Assembly: GCA_002840015.1 (NCBI GenBank)
Contig: PGZE01000021.1
Location: forward strand, 1 to 64,000
Length of the DNA stretch: 64,000 bases
Reading direction: 5' to 3'
DNA from: Gammaproteobacteria bacterium HGW-Gammaproteobacteria-2
GTDB lineage: Bacteria; Pseudomonadota; Gammaproteobacteria; Xanthomonadales; Xanthomonadaceae
Of the stretch, positions 9,025 to 17,731 are shown piece by piece; position 1 is the first letter of the stretch; the number at the start of each line of letters is the position of its first letter. The notes beneath the pieces were generated by a model, which saw nothing but the letters and a program-made list of their open reading frames with translations, made no database searches and was not told where the DNA came from. The position numbers were made by a program, and so were the translations under genes.

Positions 9025-10911
9025 TTATCCCTGCGCCTCATCGGCGAGATAGGTATAACCCGTCAATCCGGCTTCGAGCTGTGCGGCGATATCGACAGCC
9101 TGCTCTGGCGCAAGCGATGCAGCGGCAATCAGCGATTGATAGCGTACACGCAGCTGAGCCAGGTCATAGCCGACGTAATCGAGCATCACATCCGAGGTGT
9201 CGCCAAGCCGCGAACGACTGAGCGTGAAACCCTCGCCGTGCAGACGCACGTTCACCGCCGAGGTGTCGCCGAACAGGTTGTGGATATCGCCCAGGGTGTC
9301 CTGATAGGCGCCAACCATGAAGAAACCGATGCGGTAGCTTTCACCGGCCAGCGGCGCATGCAACGCCAGCGAGGTGTCGAGCGCTTCCTCATCGACGTAG
9401 GTATCGATGCGGCCATCGGAATCGCAAGTGAGGTCGGCGATCACCCCGCGTCGCTCGGGCTTTTGGTCAAGCCGTGCAATCGGCATGATCGGAAACACCT
9501 GGTCGATGGCCCAGACATCGGGCACCGATTCAAAGACCGAAAAATTGACGAAGTATTTGTCGACCAGCCGCTGGTTCAGCTCATCGAGCACGATGCGGTG
9601 ACTGCGCTCCTCGCCGGTGAGCCGGCTGCGCACGGCGTGGGCGATGGCGTAGAACAAATCGTCGATGCGCGCACGCTGGGCCAGATCGATCTGCCCCAGC
9701 GCATACGATGCCTGGCCTTCGGCAAGATGATGCTGCGCTTCGTGAAACAGCTCCAGCGGCGGTCGCTGATCCAGCGCCTGATGCAACTCGCGCAGATGCC
9801 GCACCACTGCTGGCTCGCCGGCCAGCGGCGCGGGCACTGCGCCTTCCGGCGCACGCTCCACTTCGCTGACATTGGCCACCAGCACCGCATGATGCGCAGT
9901 GAGCGCACGCCCGGATTCGGTCAGCACCATCGGCGGGGTGAGGCCGTGCTCGGCGCAGGCATCGGCCAGCGGCTGCACGATATTGGCAGCGTACTGATGC
10001 AGGCCGTAGTTGATCGAACATTCGCTGCGCGAGCGCGTGCCCTCGTAATCCACGCCGAGGCCACCGCCGACATCCATGTAACGCACCTGACAGCCAAGCT
10101 TGCTGACTTCGACCAAGTAGCGCGTTGCTTCACGCATGCCGTTGGCGATGTCGCGCACATTGGAAATCTGCGAACCCATGTGGAAATGCAGCAGCTCCAG
10201 ACAATGCAGCAAATTAGCCGCCTTGAGCTGCTCCACCAGATCCAGCAACTGCCTCGGCGACAACCCGAACTTGGCGTTGTCACCGCCCGAGTTCTGCCAT
10301 TTGCCGGCACCCAGCGAAGCCAGCCGCATACGCACGCCAAGCCCCGGGGTGACCCCCAGCTCGCGTGCTGCCTCGATCACATGCGCCAGCTCTGAAGGCT
10401 TCTCGATGACGATGTAGGTGCGCAGCCCGAGCAGGCGGCCGATCAACGCGAGGCGAATGTACTCGCGATCCTTGTAGCCGTTGCAGATCACCAGCGCACC
10501 GGGCCGCGACAGCGCCAGCACCGCCATCAACTCTGGTTTGGAACCCGCTTCCAGGCCAAAACCTTCGTCGCCCTGCGCCGCGAGTTCTCCGGCCACACCA
10601 AAATGCTGGTTGACCTTGATCGGGTAGATCGCGGTGTAACCACCACCATAACCTTGTTCCGTCATTGCCTGCGCGAAAGCCTGCTGCAGGGCAGCGAGGC
10701 GATTACCGAGGATGTCGGAGAAACGCAGCAGCAGGGGCAATTTGAGGCCATCGGCCAGCGCCCGTTCAACCGCTTCGGGCAGTGCAATGGCCGGGCCGCC
10801 CGGCCCTTGCGGCTGCACTGCCACCCGGCCCCTGGCGTCGATATCGAAATAACCCTCGCCCCAGTGGGCAATGGCATAGGTGCGGCGGGCGCGGTCGAGG
10901 GACCAGGGCAT
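9025..10911 (-). CDS. speA: Biosynthetic arginine decarboxylase
   Basis: Decarboxylates arginine to agmatine, the entry to putrescine and spermidine synthesis; PLP-dependent, usually Mg-stimulated. The 628-residue fold-III decarboxylase shows the PLP lysine (Lys99) in YTAIYPIKVNQ, LEAGSKPELMAVL, ICNGYKDREYI, LLHFHMGSQI, the glycine loop VGGGLGVDYEG, and LTESGRALTAHHAV. The C-terminal LTCDSDGRIDTYV carries the substrate-binding cysteine/aspartate region. The start chosen is the ATG at 10911, just before the first conserved block; an upstream in-frame ATG at 10980 would overlap the speE promoter region. It is divergent from speE. Confidence 0.96.
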   Translation of the reverse strand: MPWSLDRARRTYAIAHWGEGYFDIDARGRVAVQPQGPGGPAIALPEAVERALADGLKLPLLLRFSDILGNRLAALQQAFAQAMTEQGYGGGYTAIYPIKVNQHFGVAGELAAQGDEGFGLEAGSKPELMAVLALSRPGALVICNGYKDREYIRLALIGRLLGLRTYIVIEKPSELAHVIEAARELGVTPGLGVRMRLASLGAGKWQNSGGDNAKFGLSPRQLLDLVEQLKAANLLHCLELLHFHMGSQISNVRDIANGMREATRYLVEVSKLGCQVRYMDVGGGLGVDYEGTRSRSECSINYGLHQYAANIVQPLADACAEHGLTPPMVLTESGRALTAHHAVLVANVSEVERAPEGAVPAPLAGEPAVVRHLRELHQALDQRPPLELFHEAQHHLAEGQASYALGQIDLAQRARIDDLFYAIAHAVRSRLTGEERSHRIVLDELNQRLVDKYFVNFSVFESVPDVWAIDQVFPIMPIARLDQKPERRGVIADLTCDSDGRIDTYVDEEALDTSLALHAPLAGESYRIGFFMVGAYQDTLGDIHNLFGDTSAVNVRLHGEGFTLSRSRLGDTSDVMLDYVGYDLAQLRVRYQSLIAAASLAPEQAVDIAAQLEAGLTGYTYLADEAQG

Positions 10912-11009
10912 TGCAGTCTCCGCTGATGCGTGGGTGGGCCACATTGTACCGTCGCGTTGATGCTCATCCGCTACAATCACCAGTCCGTCCTACATCGCAG
11001 CCGACGCCC

Positions 11010-11873
11010 ATGACCCACTCCGACGCCACCTGGTTTCATGAAAACTTCGCCGCCACCGGCTCCGCCGTGGGCTTTCGGGTGGTGCGCAAGCTCGACGAGG
11101 TACAGTCGCCGTTCCAGAAAATCGAGATCTATGAGACCACCGATTGGGGCAACTTGATGCTGATCGATGGCGCGATCATGTTGACCAGCCGCGACAACTT
11201 TCTGTATCACGAGATGATGTCGCATCCGGCGCTGTTCACCCATTCCAACCCCAAGAGGGTGGTGATCATCGGCGGCGGCGATTGCGGCACCCTGCGCGAG
11301 GTGCTCAAGCACAAGGAAGTGGAACACGTTACCCAGGTCGATATCGACGAGCAGGTGACACGCATGGCCGAGAAATATTTTCCCGAGCTATGCGATTGCA
11401 ACGCCGACCCGCGCGCCGAGTTGCTGTTCGACGACGGCATTGCCTACATGCAAAACGCAGCACCCGAAAGCCTGGACCTGGTGATCGTGGATTCCACCGA
11501 TCCGGTCGGCCCGGCCGAAGGCTTGTTCAATCAAGCGTTTTACCAAAGCTGCCTGAACGCACTGCGCCCTGGCGGCATCCTGGTGCAGCAGAGTGAATCG
11601 CCGCTGGCGCAGATCGCGCTGATCCGCGCCATGCGCAGCGCAATGAAAGATGCCGGTTTTCAGTCCTTGCGCACCATCAGCTTTCCGCAGCCGTGCTACC
11701 CCACCGGCTGGTGGAGCTGCACCATGGCGCGCAAACACGGCGAACTGAACGTGTTTCGTGAACGCGGCGCCGCCAGCAAAGCGTTTACCACGCGCTACTA
11801 CTCCCTCGACACACACCGCGCGGCAATCAGCCTGCCGCCATTCGTGTTTGAGGCGCTCGAACAAAAGCCGTAA
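11010..11873 (+). CDS. speE: Polyamine aminopropyltransferase (spermidine synthase)
   Basis: Transfers the aminopropyl group of decarboxylated S-adenosylmethionine to putrescine, making spermidine. Its 287 residues match the E. coli length. Visible motifs are the N-terminal beta-domain (IEIYETTDWGNLMLIDGAIMLTSRDNFLYHEMM), the cofactor loop GGGDCGTLREV (88-98), the acidic ribose-binding QVDIDEQV, and the catalytic DSTDPVGPAEGLF (Asp161, Asp164). Divergent from speA with 98 bases between the starts, consistent with joint control of one pathway. Confidence 0.97.
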   Translation: MTHSDATWFHENFAATGSAVGFRVVRKLDEVQSPFQKIEIYETTDWGNLMLIDGAIMLTSRDNFLYHEMMSHPALFTHSNPKRVVIIGGGDCGTLREVLKHKEVEHVTQVDIDEQVTRMAEKYFPELCDCNADPRAELLFDDGIAYMQNAAPESLDLVIVDSTDPVGPAEGLFNQAFYQSCLNALRPGGILVQQSESPLAQIALIRAMRSAMKDAGFQSLRTISFPQPCYPTGWWSCTMARKHGELNVFRERGAASKAFTTRYYSLDTHRAAISLPPFVFEALEQKP

Positions 11874-11921
11874 CGCGGCGGCGAACCACCATACTGTCCT
11901 TGGACCACATACCAGCAGACC

Positions 11922-12006
11922 GTCACCCCAGCGAAAGCTGGGGTCCATGTTGATCCTTCCTTGACCAATCAAAAGCAGACTGGATTCCAGCTTGCGCTGG
12001 AATGAC
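11922..12006. repeat. Pair of extragenic palindromes between speE and glnK
   Basis: Two imperfect hairpins lie head to tail: the first from ACCCCAGCGAAAGCTGGGGT, the second from CTGGATTCCAGC with TTGCGCTGGAATGAC. Such paired palindromes are a common dispersed repeat type of Xanthomonas-like genomes and may also terminate the converging speE and glnK transcripts. Confidence 0.6.
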
Positions 12007-12059
12007 GAAGTGAAGGCCAACCGCATTGCGCTCAACCGCCGCGTCCGGCCGTTGCCGCG

Positions 12060-12461
<402 letters not shown>

Positions 12462-13796
12462 TTAGAGGTTGTAACCGCGTTCGTCGTGCAAGCTCAGATC
12501 AAGACCTTCGGTCTCGCCCTCGGCATCCACCCGCAGCGGGCTGAACAGCGCAATCAAACGCAGCGACAGCCACGCCACCAATGCGCTCCAGACGATGGTT
12601 ACCGAAATCGCTGCCGCCTGCGCCAGCACCTGCTTGCCGATGCTGACCCCTTCGGCCAAACCAACGCCGCCCAAGGCGGCATCGGCGAATACGCCGGTCA
12701 GCAAGGCGCCGACGATGCCGCCGACACCGTGGACGCCGAATACATCCAGCGAATCGTCGTACCCCAGCCGCCGCTTGAGCCGCGCTGCCGCCAGAAAACA
12801 CAACACGCCACTGACGCCGCCGATCACGATCGCGCCCAACGGCCCGGCACTGCCAGCGGCCGGGGTGATCGCCACCAGGCCCGCGACCGCACCGGTGGCA
12901 ATACCGAGCACCGAGGCCTTGCCGTGCAGCCGCCATTCAATCGCCATCCACGCCAGCGCTGCGGCAGCCGTTGCAACTTGTGTGACCAGCAACGCCATCG
13001 CGGCGCTGCCGTTGGCGGCCAGTGCCGAACCGGCATTGAAGCCGAACCAACCGACCCACAGCAGGCTCGCACCAATCACCGTGTAACCCAGGTTGTGCGG
13101 TGGCATGGGCTGATGTGGCCAACCACGCCGCGCGCCGACCACCAGGCACGCCACCAGGCCGGCAACACCGGCATTGATATGCACCACGGTACCGCCGGCA
13201 AAATCCAGCACCCCCCAGTCCCAGAACACGCCGCCCGGCCCGGCCCAGGTCATGTGCGCCACCGGCAGGTAGGAAAAGGTGAACCAGAGCGTGACAAAGG
13301 CCAGCAACGGCCCGAACCGCATGCGCTCGGCAAAGGCACCCACGATCAGGGCCGGGGTGATCGCGGCAAAGGTGAGCTGAAACGCGGCAAACAGGGATTC
13401 GGGAATGGTGCCGGTGAGCGCGTCACGGCCAACCCCGATCAGGCCGAGCTTGGCCAGACCGCCGATCACCGAGGCCAGACCAAACTCACCCGCGACCATG
13501 CCGGTGGTATCGAACGCCAGGCTATAGCCGTAAAACACCCAGAGCAGGCTGACCAGCGCCGTAATCGCAAAACATTGCATCAACACCGACAGGATATTTT
13601 TGCTTCGCACCAATCCGCCGTAGAACAAGGCAAGACCGGGAATGATCATCATCAGGACGAACGCCGTAGCCACCAGAAGCCAGGCGGTATCGCCCGAATC
13701 GGGGCTCTGTGGCTGAGCCTGCGCCAGCGGCGCGATGAGCGCCAGCAGGCTGACGACAGGCAGGGTAAATCGAGGTAGAGCACGTGGACATCGCAT
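12462..13796 (-). CDS. amtB: Ammonium transporter
   Basis: A 444-residue inner-membrane channel for ammonium/ammonia. A signal peptide (MRCPRALPRFTLPVVSLLALIAPLAQAQ) precedes 11 membrane helices. Family motifs include FVLMMIIPGLALFYGGLVRSKN, the twin-histidine helices (FAGGTVVHINAG and VFGVHGVGGIVGALLTG), and the signature region LPVAHMTWAGPGG. Asp and Phe gate positions look normal. The start at 13796 gives a clean signal peptide. It precedes glnK, and a sequence resembling a sigma-54 promoter lies upstream at 13849-13864. Confidence 0.96.
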   Translation of the reverse strand: MRCPRALPRFTLPVVSLLALIAPLAQAQPQSPDSGDTAWLLVATAFVLMMIIPGLALFYGGLVRSKNILSVLMQCFAITALVSLLWVFYGYSLAFDTTGMVAGEFGLASVIGGLAKLGLIGVGRDALTGTIPESLFAAFQLTFAAITPALIVGAFAERMRFGPLLAFVTLWFTFSYLPVAHMTWAGPGGVFWDWGVLDFAGGTVVHINAGVAGLVACLVVGARRGWPHQPMPPHNLGYTVIGASLLWVGWFGFNAGSALAANGSAAMALLVTQVATAAAALAWMAIEWRLHGKASVLGIATGAVAGLVAITPAAGSAGPLGAIVIGGVSGVLCFLAAARLKRRLGYDDSLDVFGVHGVGGIVGALLTGVFADAALGGVGLAEGVSIGKQVLAQAAAISVTIVWSALVAWLSLRLIALFSPLRVDAEGETEGLDLSLHDERGYNL

Positions 13797-13848
13797 AAGT
13801 AATCCCCCCAAAGCAGTTCATGTTGCACTGCACCACGATATTCTCGGT

Positions 13849-13864
13849 TGCATGCTCGATGCCG
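13849..13864 (-). promoter_or_regulatory. Candidate sigma-54 (-24/-12) promoter of amtB-glnK
   Basis: Read on the minus strand, the site is CGGCATCGAGCATGCA, with the GGCA (-24) and TGCA (-12) cores at the right distance (GG, ten bases, GC). The predicted transcript would start about 40 bases before the amtB ATG. Sigma-54/NtrC control of amtB-glnK is standard in Proteobacteria, which supports the call, but several flanking positions deviate from consensus and no NtrC site was identified. Confidence 0.4.
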
Positions 13865-14013
13865 CCATGACTATATTTAGCGGCTTGATCGAGGCACTGC
13901 CTGCTGCACCGGCATCCAGGGGTAAGCATTTTCTTACAGCACAATGCGCATTTTTCTGACTGTGCACATGCTGCGCTGCGGCGATAATGGTTCCCCAACA
14001 CGGAGACCACGCC

Positions 14014-14280
14014 ATGATTGACCTCAAATCCATCGACGACCTTGCCCGCAAGCTCAGCGATATGGTGCCGCCCGATCTCAAGAACGCGCGCAGCGATCTG
14101 CAACAGCACTTTCGTGCCACCCTGCAATCGGGTCTGGGCAAGCTCGAACTGGTAACCCGCGAAGAGTTCGACGTGCAACGCGCGGTGTTGCTGCGCACCC
14201 GCGAAAAGCTCGACTTGCTCGAACGCGTGGTTGCCGTACTCGAATCGCGGGTCGATGCGCTGACCGGCCGCAGCCACTAG
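14014..14280 (+). CDS. ubiK: Ubiquinone biosynthesis accessory factor UbiK (BMFP domain)
   Basis: An 88-residue helical protein. The N-terminal helix (MIDLKSIDDLARKLSDMVPP) and the C-terminal coiled coil (REEFDVQRAVLLRTREKLDLLERVVAVLESRVDALTG) are typical of the YqiC/UbiK family, which assists the soluble Ubi complex together with UbiJ. The start at 14014 matches the family N-terminus. It sits directly before comM, as in related genomes. UbiJ and UbiB are also in this window at 39.7-42 kb. Confidence 0.9.
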   Translation: MIDLKSIDDLARKLSDMVPPDLKNARSDLQQHFRATLQSGLGKLELVTREEFDVQRAVLLRTREKLDLLERVVAVLESRVDALTGRSH

Positions 14281-14288
14281 GCCAGGCC

Positions 14289-15812
14289 ATGAGCCTGGCG
14301 CTGGTGCACAGCCGCGCCCGCGTTGGCGTCGACGCCCCGCATGTGCGCGTCGAAGTGCATCTCGCCGGCGGCCTGCCGGGCATGTCGATTGTCGGTCTGC
14401 CCGAGGCGGCGGTGCGCGAAAGCAAGGATCGGGTGCGCGCCGCCATCCAGTGTGCTCAGCTGGAGTTCCCCAATCGCCGCGTCACCGTCAACCTCGCGCC
14501 GGCCGATCTGCCCAAGGAAGGCGGCCGCTTCGACCTGCCGATCGCGCTGGGCATTCTCGCCGCCAGCGGGCAAATCCCACTGGATGCGTTGGCAAGCACC
14601 GAATGCCTTGGCGAATTGGCCCTTACCGGCGAGTTGCGTGCGGTAGATGGCGCGGTGCCGGCGGCCCTTGCCGCGCGCGCTGCCGGGCACAGCCTGATCC
14701 TGCCGCCCGCCAGCGCCGCCGAAGCAGCCTTGGTCGATGGCGTGGAAGTGCGGGTCGCACGCACCCTGCTGGAAGCCTGCGCCCATCTCAGCGGTGTGCG
14801 CACCCTGCCGCTGGCGCTTGCCCCTGAATGCGCACCCGTGCTCGCGACAAGCAATGACCTCGCCGATGTTCGCGGCCAGGCGCTGGCCCGCCGCGCACTT
14901 GAGATCGCCGCCGCTGGCAATCACCACCTGTTGCTGATTGGCCCGCCGGGCTGCGGCAAGACCATGCTCGCCTCGCGCCTTGCCGGCGTGCTGCCACCGG
15001 CCGAAGACGCTGAAGCGCTGGAAGTGGCAGCCATTGCCTCGGTCAGCGGCCGCCCGTTCGATCCTGCGCGCTGGCGCGAGCGGCCGTTTCGCTCACCGCA
15101 TCATACCGCCAGCGCTGTGGCGCTGGTCGGTGGTGGCGCCGAACCGCGTCCCGGCGAGATCAGCCTGGCGCATCGCGGCGTGCTGTTTCTTGATGAGTTG
15201 CCCGAATGGGATCGGCGTGCGCTGGAAGTGCTGCGCGAACCCTTGGAATCGGGCACCGTTACCATTTCCCGCGCCGCGCGGCAGGCCGAGTTTCCAGCGC
15301 GTTTTTTGCTGGTTGCGGCAATGAATCCCTGCCCCTGCGGCTGGGCCGGCGACCCGTCCGGGCGCTGCCATTGCAGCAGCGAGCATATCGCCCGCTATCG
15401 CGCCAAACTGTCCGGCCCCTTGCTCGATCGCATCGACCTGCACGTGGAAGTACCGCGCCCGGCACACAGTGAATTACGCCCGGATGCCGCACGCGGCGAA
15501 ACCAGCGCGCAGGTGCGCGATCGCGTGATTGCTGCGCGTGCCGTGCAACTGGCCCGTGCCGGCAAAGCCAACTCGGCACTGAGCCAACGTGAGACCGAGC
15601 AACACTGCCGGCTCAGCAATGCCGATCAACACCTTCTCGAACGCGCACTCGATGCCTTGCAACTCTCGGCGCGCGCCATGCAACGCATCCTGCGCATGGC
15701 GCGCACCATTGCCGACCTGGCAGGCAGCGCCAACATCAGCACGACGCACCTCACTGAAGCCATCGGCTATCGCCGTCTGGATCGTGGCCACGCAAACGGC
15801 GCGATGCCCTGA
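14289..15812 (+). CDS. comM: YifB/ComM family Mg-chelatase-like AAA+ ATPase
   Basis: A 507-residue protein of the ComM family, a hexameric helicase that drives branch migration during natural transformation. It has an N-terminal Lon-protease-like domain (GLPGMSIVGLPEAAVRESKDRVRAA), Walker A GPPGCGKT at 218-225, and Walker B with LFLDELPEW at about 299-307. A zinc-knuckle-like cysteine cluster (Cys348, 350, 360, 362 in MNPCPCG to RCHC) and a C-terminal helical bundle (QRETEQHCRLS, RILRMARTIADL, HLTEAIGYR) complete it. It starts eight bases after ubiK. Confidence 0.95.
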   Translation: MSLALVHSRARVGVDAPHVRVEVHLAGGLPGMSIVGLPEAAVRESKDRVRAAIQCAQLEFPNRRVTVNLAPADLPKEGGRFDLPIALGILAASGQIPLDALASTECLGELALTGELRAVDGAVPAALAARAAGHSLILPPASAAEAALVDGVEVRVARTLLEACAHLSGVRTLPLALAPECAPVLATSNDLADVRGQALARRALEIAAAGNHHLLLIGPPGCGKTMLASRLAGVLPPAEDAEALEVAAIASVSGRPFDPARWRERPFRSPHHTASAVALVGGGAEPRPGEISLAHRGVLFLDELPEWDRRALEVLREPLESGTVTISRAARQAEFPARFLLVAAMNPCPCGWAGDPSGRCHCSSEHIARYRAKLSGPLLDRIDLHVEVPRPAHSELRPDAARGETSAQVRDRVIAARAVQLARAGKANSALSQRETEQHCRLSNADQHLLERALDALQLSARAMQRILRMARTIADLAGSANISTTHLTEAIGYRRLDRGHANGAMP

Positions 15813-15882
15813 TCGACAGCAGGCAATGCCATTGCGCCGTGATGCCACCACGCAACATCCGCGCTCGCTATGATGGACTGCA

Positions 15883-17682
15883 ATGGACTACCTGCATTCC
15901 AGCAACCTCCCCCTGCTCGCCGGATCGCTACTGGTGCTGATCGGCATTGCCTCCAGCTTGCTGGCGCGCCGCTTCGGTGCCCCGCTGTTGCTGGTGTTTC
16001 TGGTGCTCGGCATGTTGCTTGGCGTCGATGGCCCAGGCGGAATCCGCTTCCACGATTATCGCGCCACCTACCTGGTGGGCTCGCTGGCTCTGGCGATCAT
16101 CCTGTTCGACGGCGGTCTGCGCACCCGTATCGCGGAAACCCGCCGCGCGCTGCTGCCGGCAAGTGTGCTGGCCAGCATCGGGGTATTGATCACTGCCGGC
16201 CTAACGGGTCTGGCAGCAATGTGGTTGTTCGATTTCAACACCACCCAGGGCATGTTGCTGGGTGCAATCGTTGCGTCCACCGATGCTGCCGCCGTGTTCT
16301 TCTTGCTGCGTGCGGGTGGGCTGCACCTGAACCGAAGGGTCGGCGCCACCTTGGAGCTCGAATCGGGCGGCAACGATCCGGTTGCGGTATTCCTGACCGT
16401 GTTGCTCACCGGCTGGCTGGCAGTGGAGAACAGCAATAGCGGCATCTCACTGGCCCACGAACTGCTGTCGCAGATCGGGCTGGGTCTGGGCTTTGGCGCG
16501 GCCGGCGGTATGCTGATTGCGTTTGCGCTCAATCGCCTGACCCTGCCTTCGGGCTTGCACCCGTTACTGGCGCTGGCTGGTGCAATCGTGGTGTTCGCTG
16601 TGACCAATCTGCTCGGCGGCAGTGGTTTTCTCGCTGCCTATCTGGCCGGCTTGGTGGTTGGCAATCGCCCGCTGCGCGCCTATGCCAATGTGCTGGCCGT
16701 CAATGATGCGGCCACCTGGCTTGGGCAAGGCGTCATGTTTTTGCTACTGGGTGTGCTGGTGGGCCCGCGCAGCCTGCTCGATGTGCTGTGGCCGGCGCTG
16801 GCGATTGCCGGCTTTCTGATGCTGGTGGCGCGGCCACTGGCAGTGATGCTGTGTCTGGCGCCATTTCGGTACCGCGCGCGCGAGATCGGCTTCATCTCCT
16901 GGGTTGGTCTGCGCGGAGCGGTCGGTATCTTTTTGGCATCGATCCCGATGTTGGCCAACCTGCCCAACGCGCTGATCTACTTCAATGTCGCATTCGTGGT
17001 GGTTTGCGTGTCCTTGCTGGTACAAGGCTGGACCATGCGCCCGGCAGCAGCACTGTTCCGCGTGGCCCTGCCACGCCGTGATCCGCCGATACGTCGCATC
17101 GAGCTCGATCTACCCGGCCAGTTGGAGTACGAGCTGGTCGGTTACCGGGTCGCCGAGGGCAGCGCCATTTTGCGCGGCGCGATACCGCCGGGCTGGGCTC
17201 GGCAGGCGATGGTAGTCCGCGCCGGCAGTATTACGCTCCCCGATCAGGCTGGCGCACTGCAAGCCGATGACTACGCCTATTATCTGGCGCCGCCGGGCCG
17301 GGTTTACCGCCTGGATTGGCTATTCGCCGCCGGGCAGGATGCCGCTGAAGCCGAGCGCGAGATGTTTGGTACTTTTACACTGGCCGGTGATGTGCCGCTG
17401 GGTGAGCTTGCCGAGTTCTACGGCCTGCCGATTCCCGAGCGCCACCATGCCAACACCGCCGCGCAACTGTTCGACAAGCGCTTCGACGGCAACCCGCAGA
17501 TCGGTGATCGCCTGACGCTTGGTCAAGCCATACTGATCGTTCGGCAATTACACGAAGAGCGCGCCAGCCAGGTCGGCCTGAAGTTTGTTGGCGTCGGCAG
17601 CCGTGTCTTTGGCGCCGAAGCAGGCGCCCACAACAAGCCCGGCCTGCTGCAACGCTTGCGCTCGCGTTGGCACAAACCGTAA
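15883..17682 (+). CDS. Potassium/proton antiporter, CPA1 type (CvrA/NhaP2-like)
   Basis: A 599-residue inner-membrane antiporter. About twelve membrane helices cover residues 1-390, with LESGGNDPVAVFLTVLL carrying the ND-type ion-binding acids and SWVGLRGAVGIFLASIPM the arginine-rich helix. A cytosolic tail follows: a TrkA-C-like domain near 400-480 and a CorC/HlyC-like domain at the end (FGTFTLAGDVPLGELAEFYGLP, QIGDRLTLGQAILIVRQL). This layout is that of NhaP2/CvrA, which exports K+ in exchange for protons. The substrate is inferred from the family. Another antiporter gene follows within 50 bases. Confidence 0.85.
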   Translation: MDYLHSSNLPLLAGSLLVLIGIASSLLARRFGAPLLLVFLVLGMLLGVDGPGGIRFHDYRATYLVGSLALAIILFDGGLRTRIAETRRALLPASVLASIGVLITAGLTGLAAMWLFDFNTTQGMLLGAIVASTDAAAVFFLLRAGGLHLNRRVGATLELESGGNDPVAVFLTVLLTGWLAVENSNSGISLAHELLSQIGLGLGFGAAGGMLIAFALNRLTLPSGLHPLLALAGAIVVFAVTNLLGGSGFLAAYLAGLVVGNRPLRAYANVLAVNDAATWLGQGVMFLLLGVLVGPRSLLDVLWPALAIAGFLMLVARPLAVMLCLAPFRYRAREIGFISWVGLRGAVGIFLASIPMLANLPNALIYFNVAFVVVCVSLLVQGWTMRPAAALFRVALPRRDPPIRRIELDLPGQLEYELVGYRVAEGSAILRGAIPPGWARQAMVVRAGSITLPDQAGALQADDYAYYLAPPGRVYRLDWLFAAGQDAAEAEREMFGTFTLAGDVPLGELAEFYGLPIPERHHANTAAQLFDKRFDGNPQIGDRLTLGQAILIVRQLHEERASQVGLKFVGVGSRVFGAEAGAHNKPGLLQRLRSRWHKP

Positions 17683-17731
17683 CCGACCCATCCAGAAAAA
17701 CACATACAATGGAGCGCCCAACAAGCATGTG

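Noticed and set aside
8995-10395. A 466-codon plus-strand open frame opposite speA
   Set aside because: Shadow of the speA coding sequence; composition is that of an antisense frame and no motif is recognisable.
12486-13778. A 430-codon plus-strand frame opposite amtB
   Set aside because: Antisense of a complete AmtB; Gln/Arg/His-rich low-information peptide.
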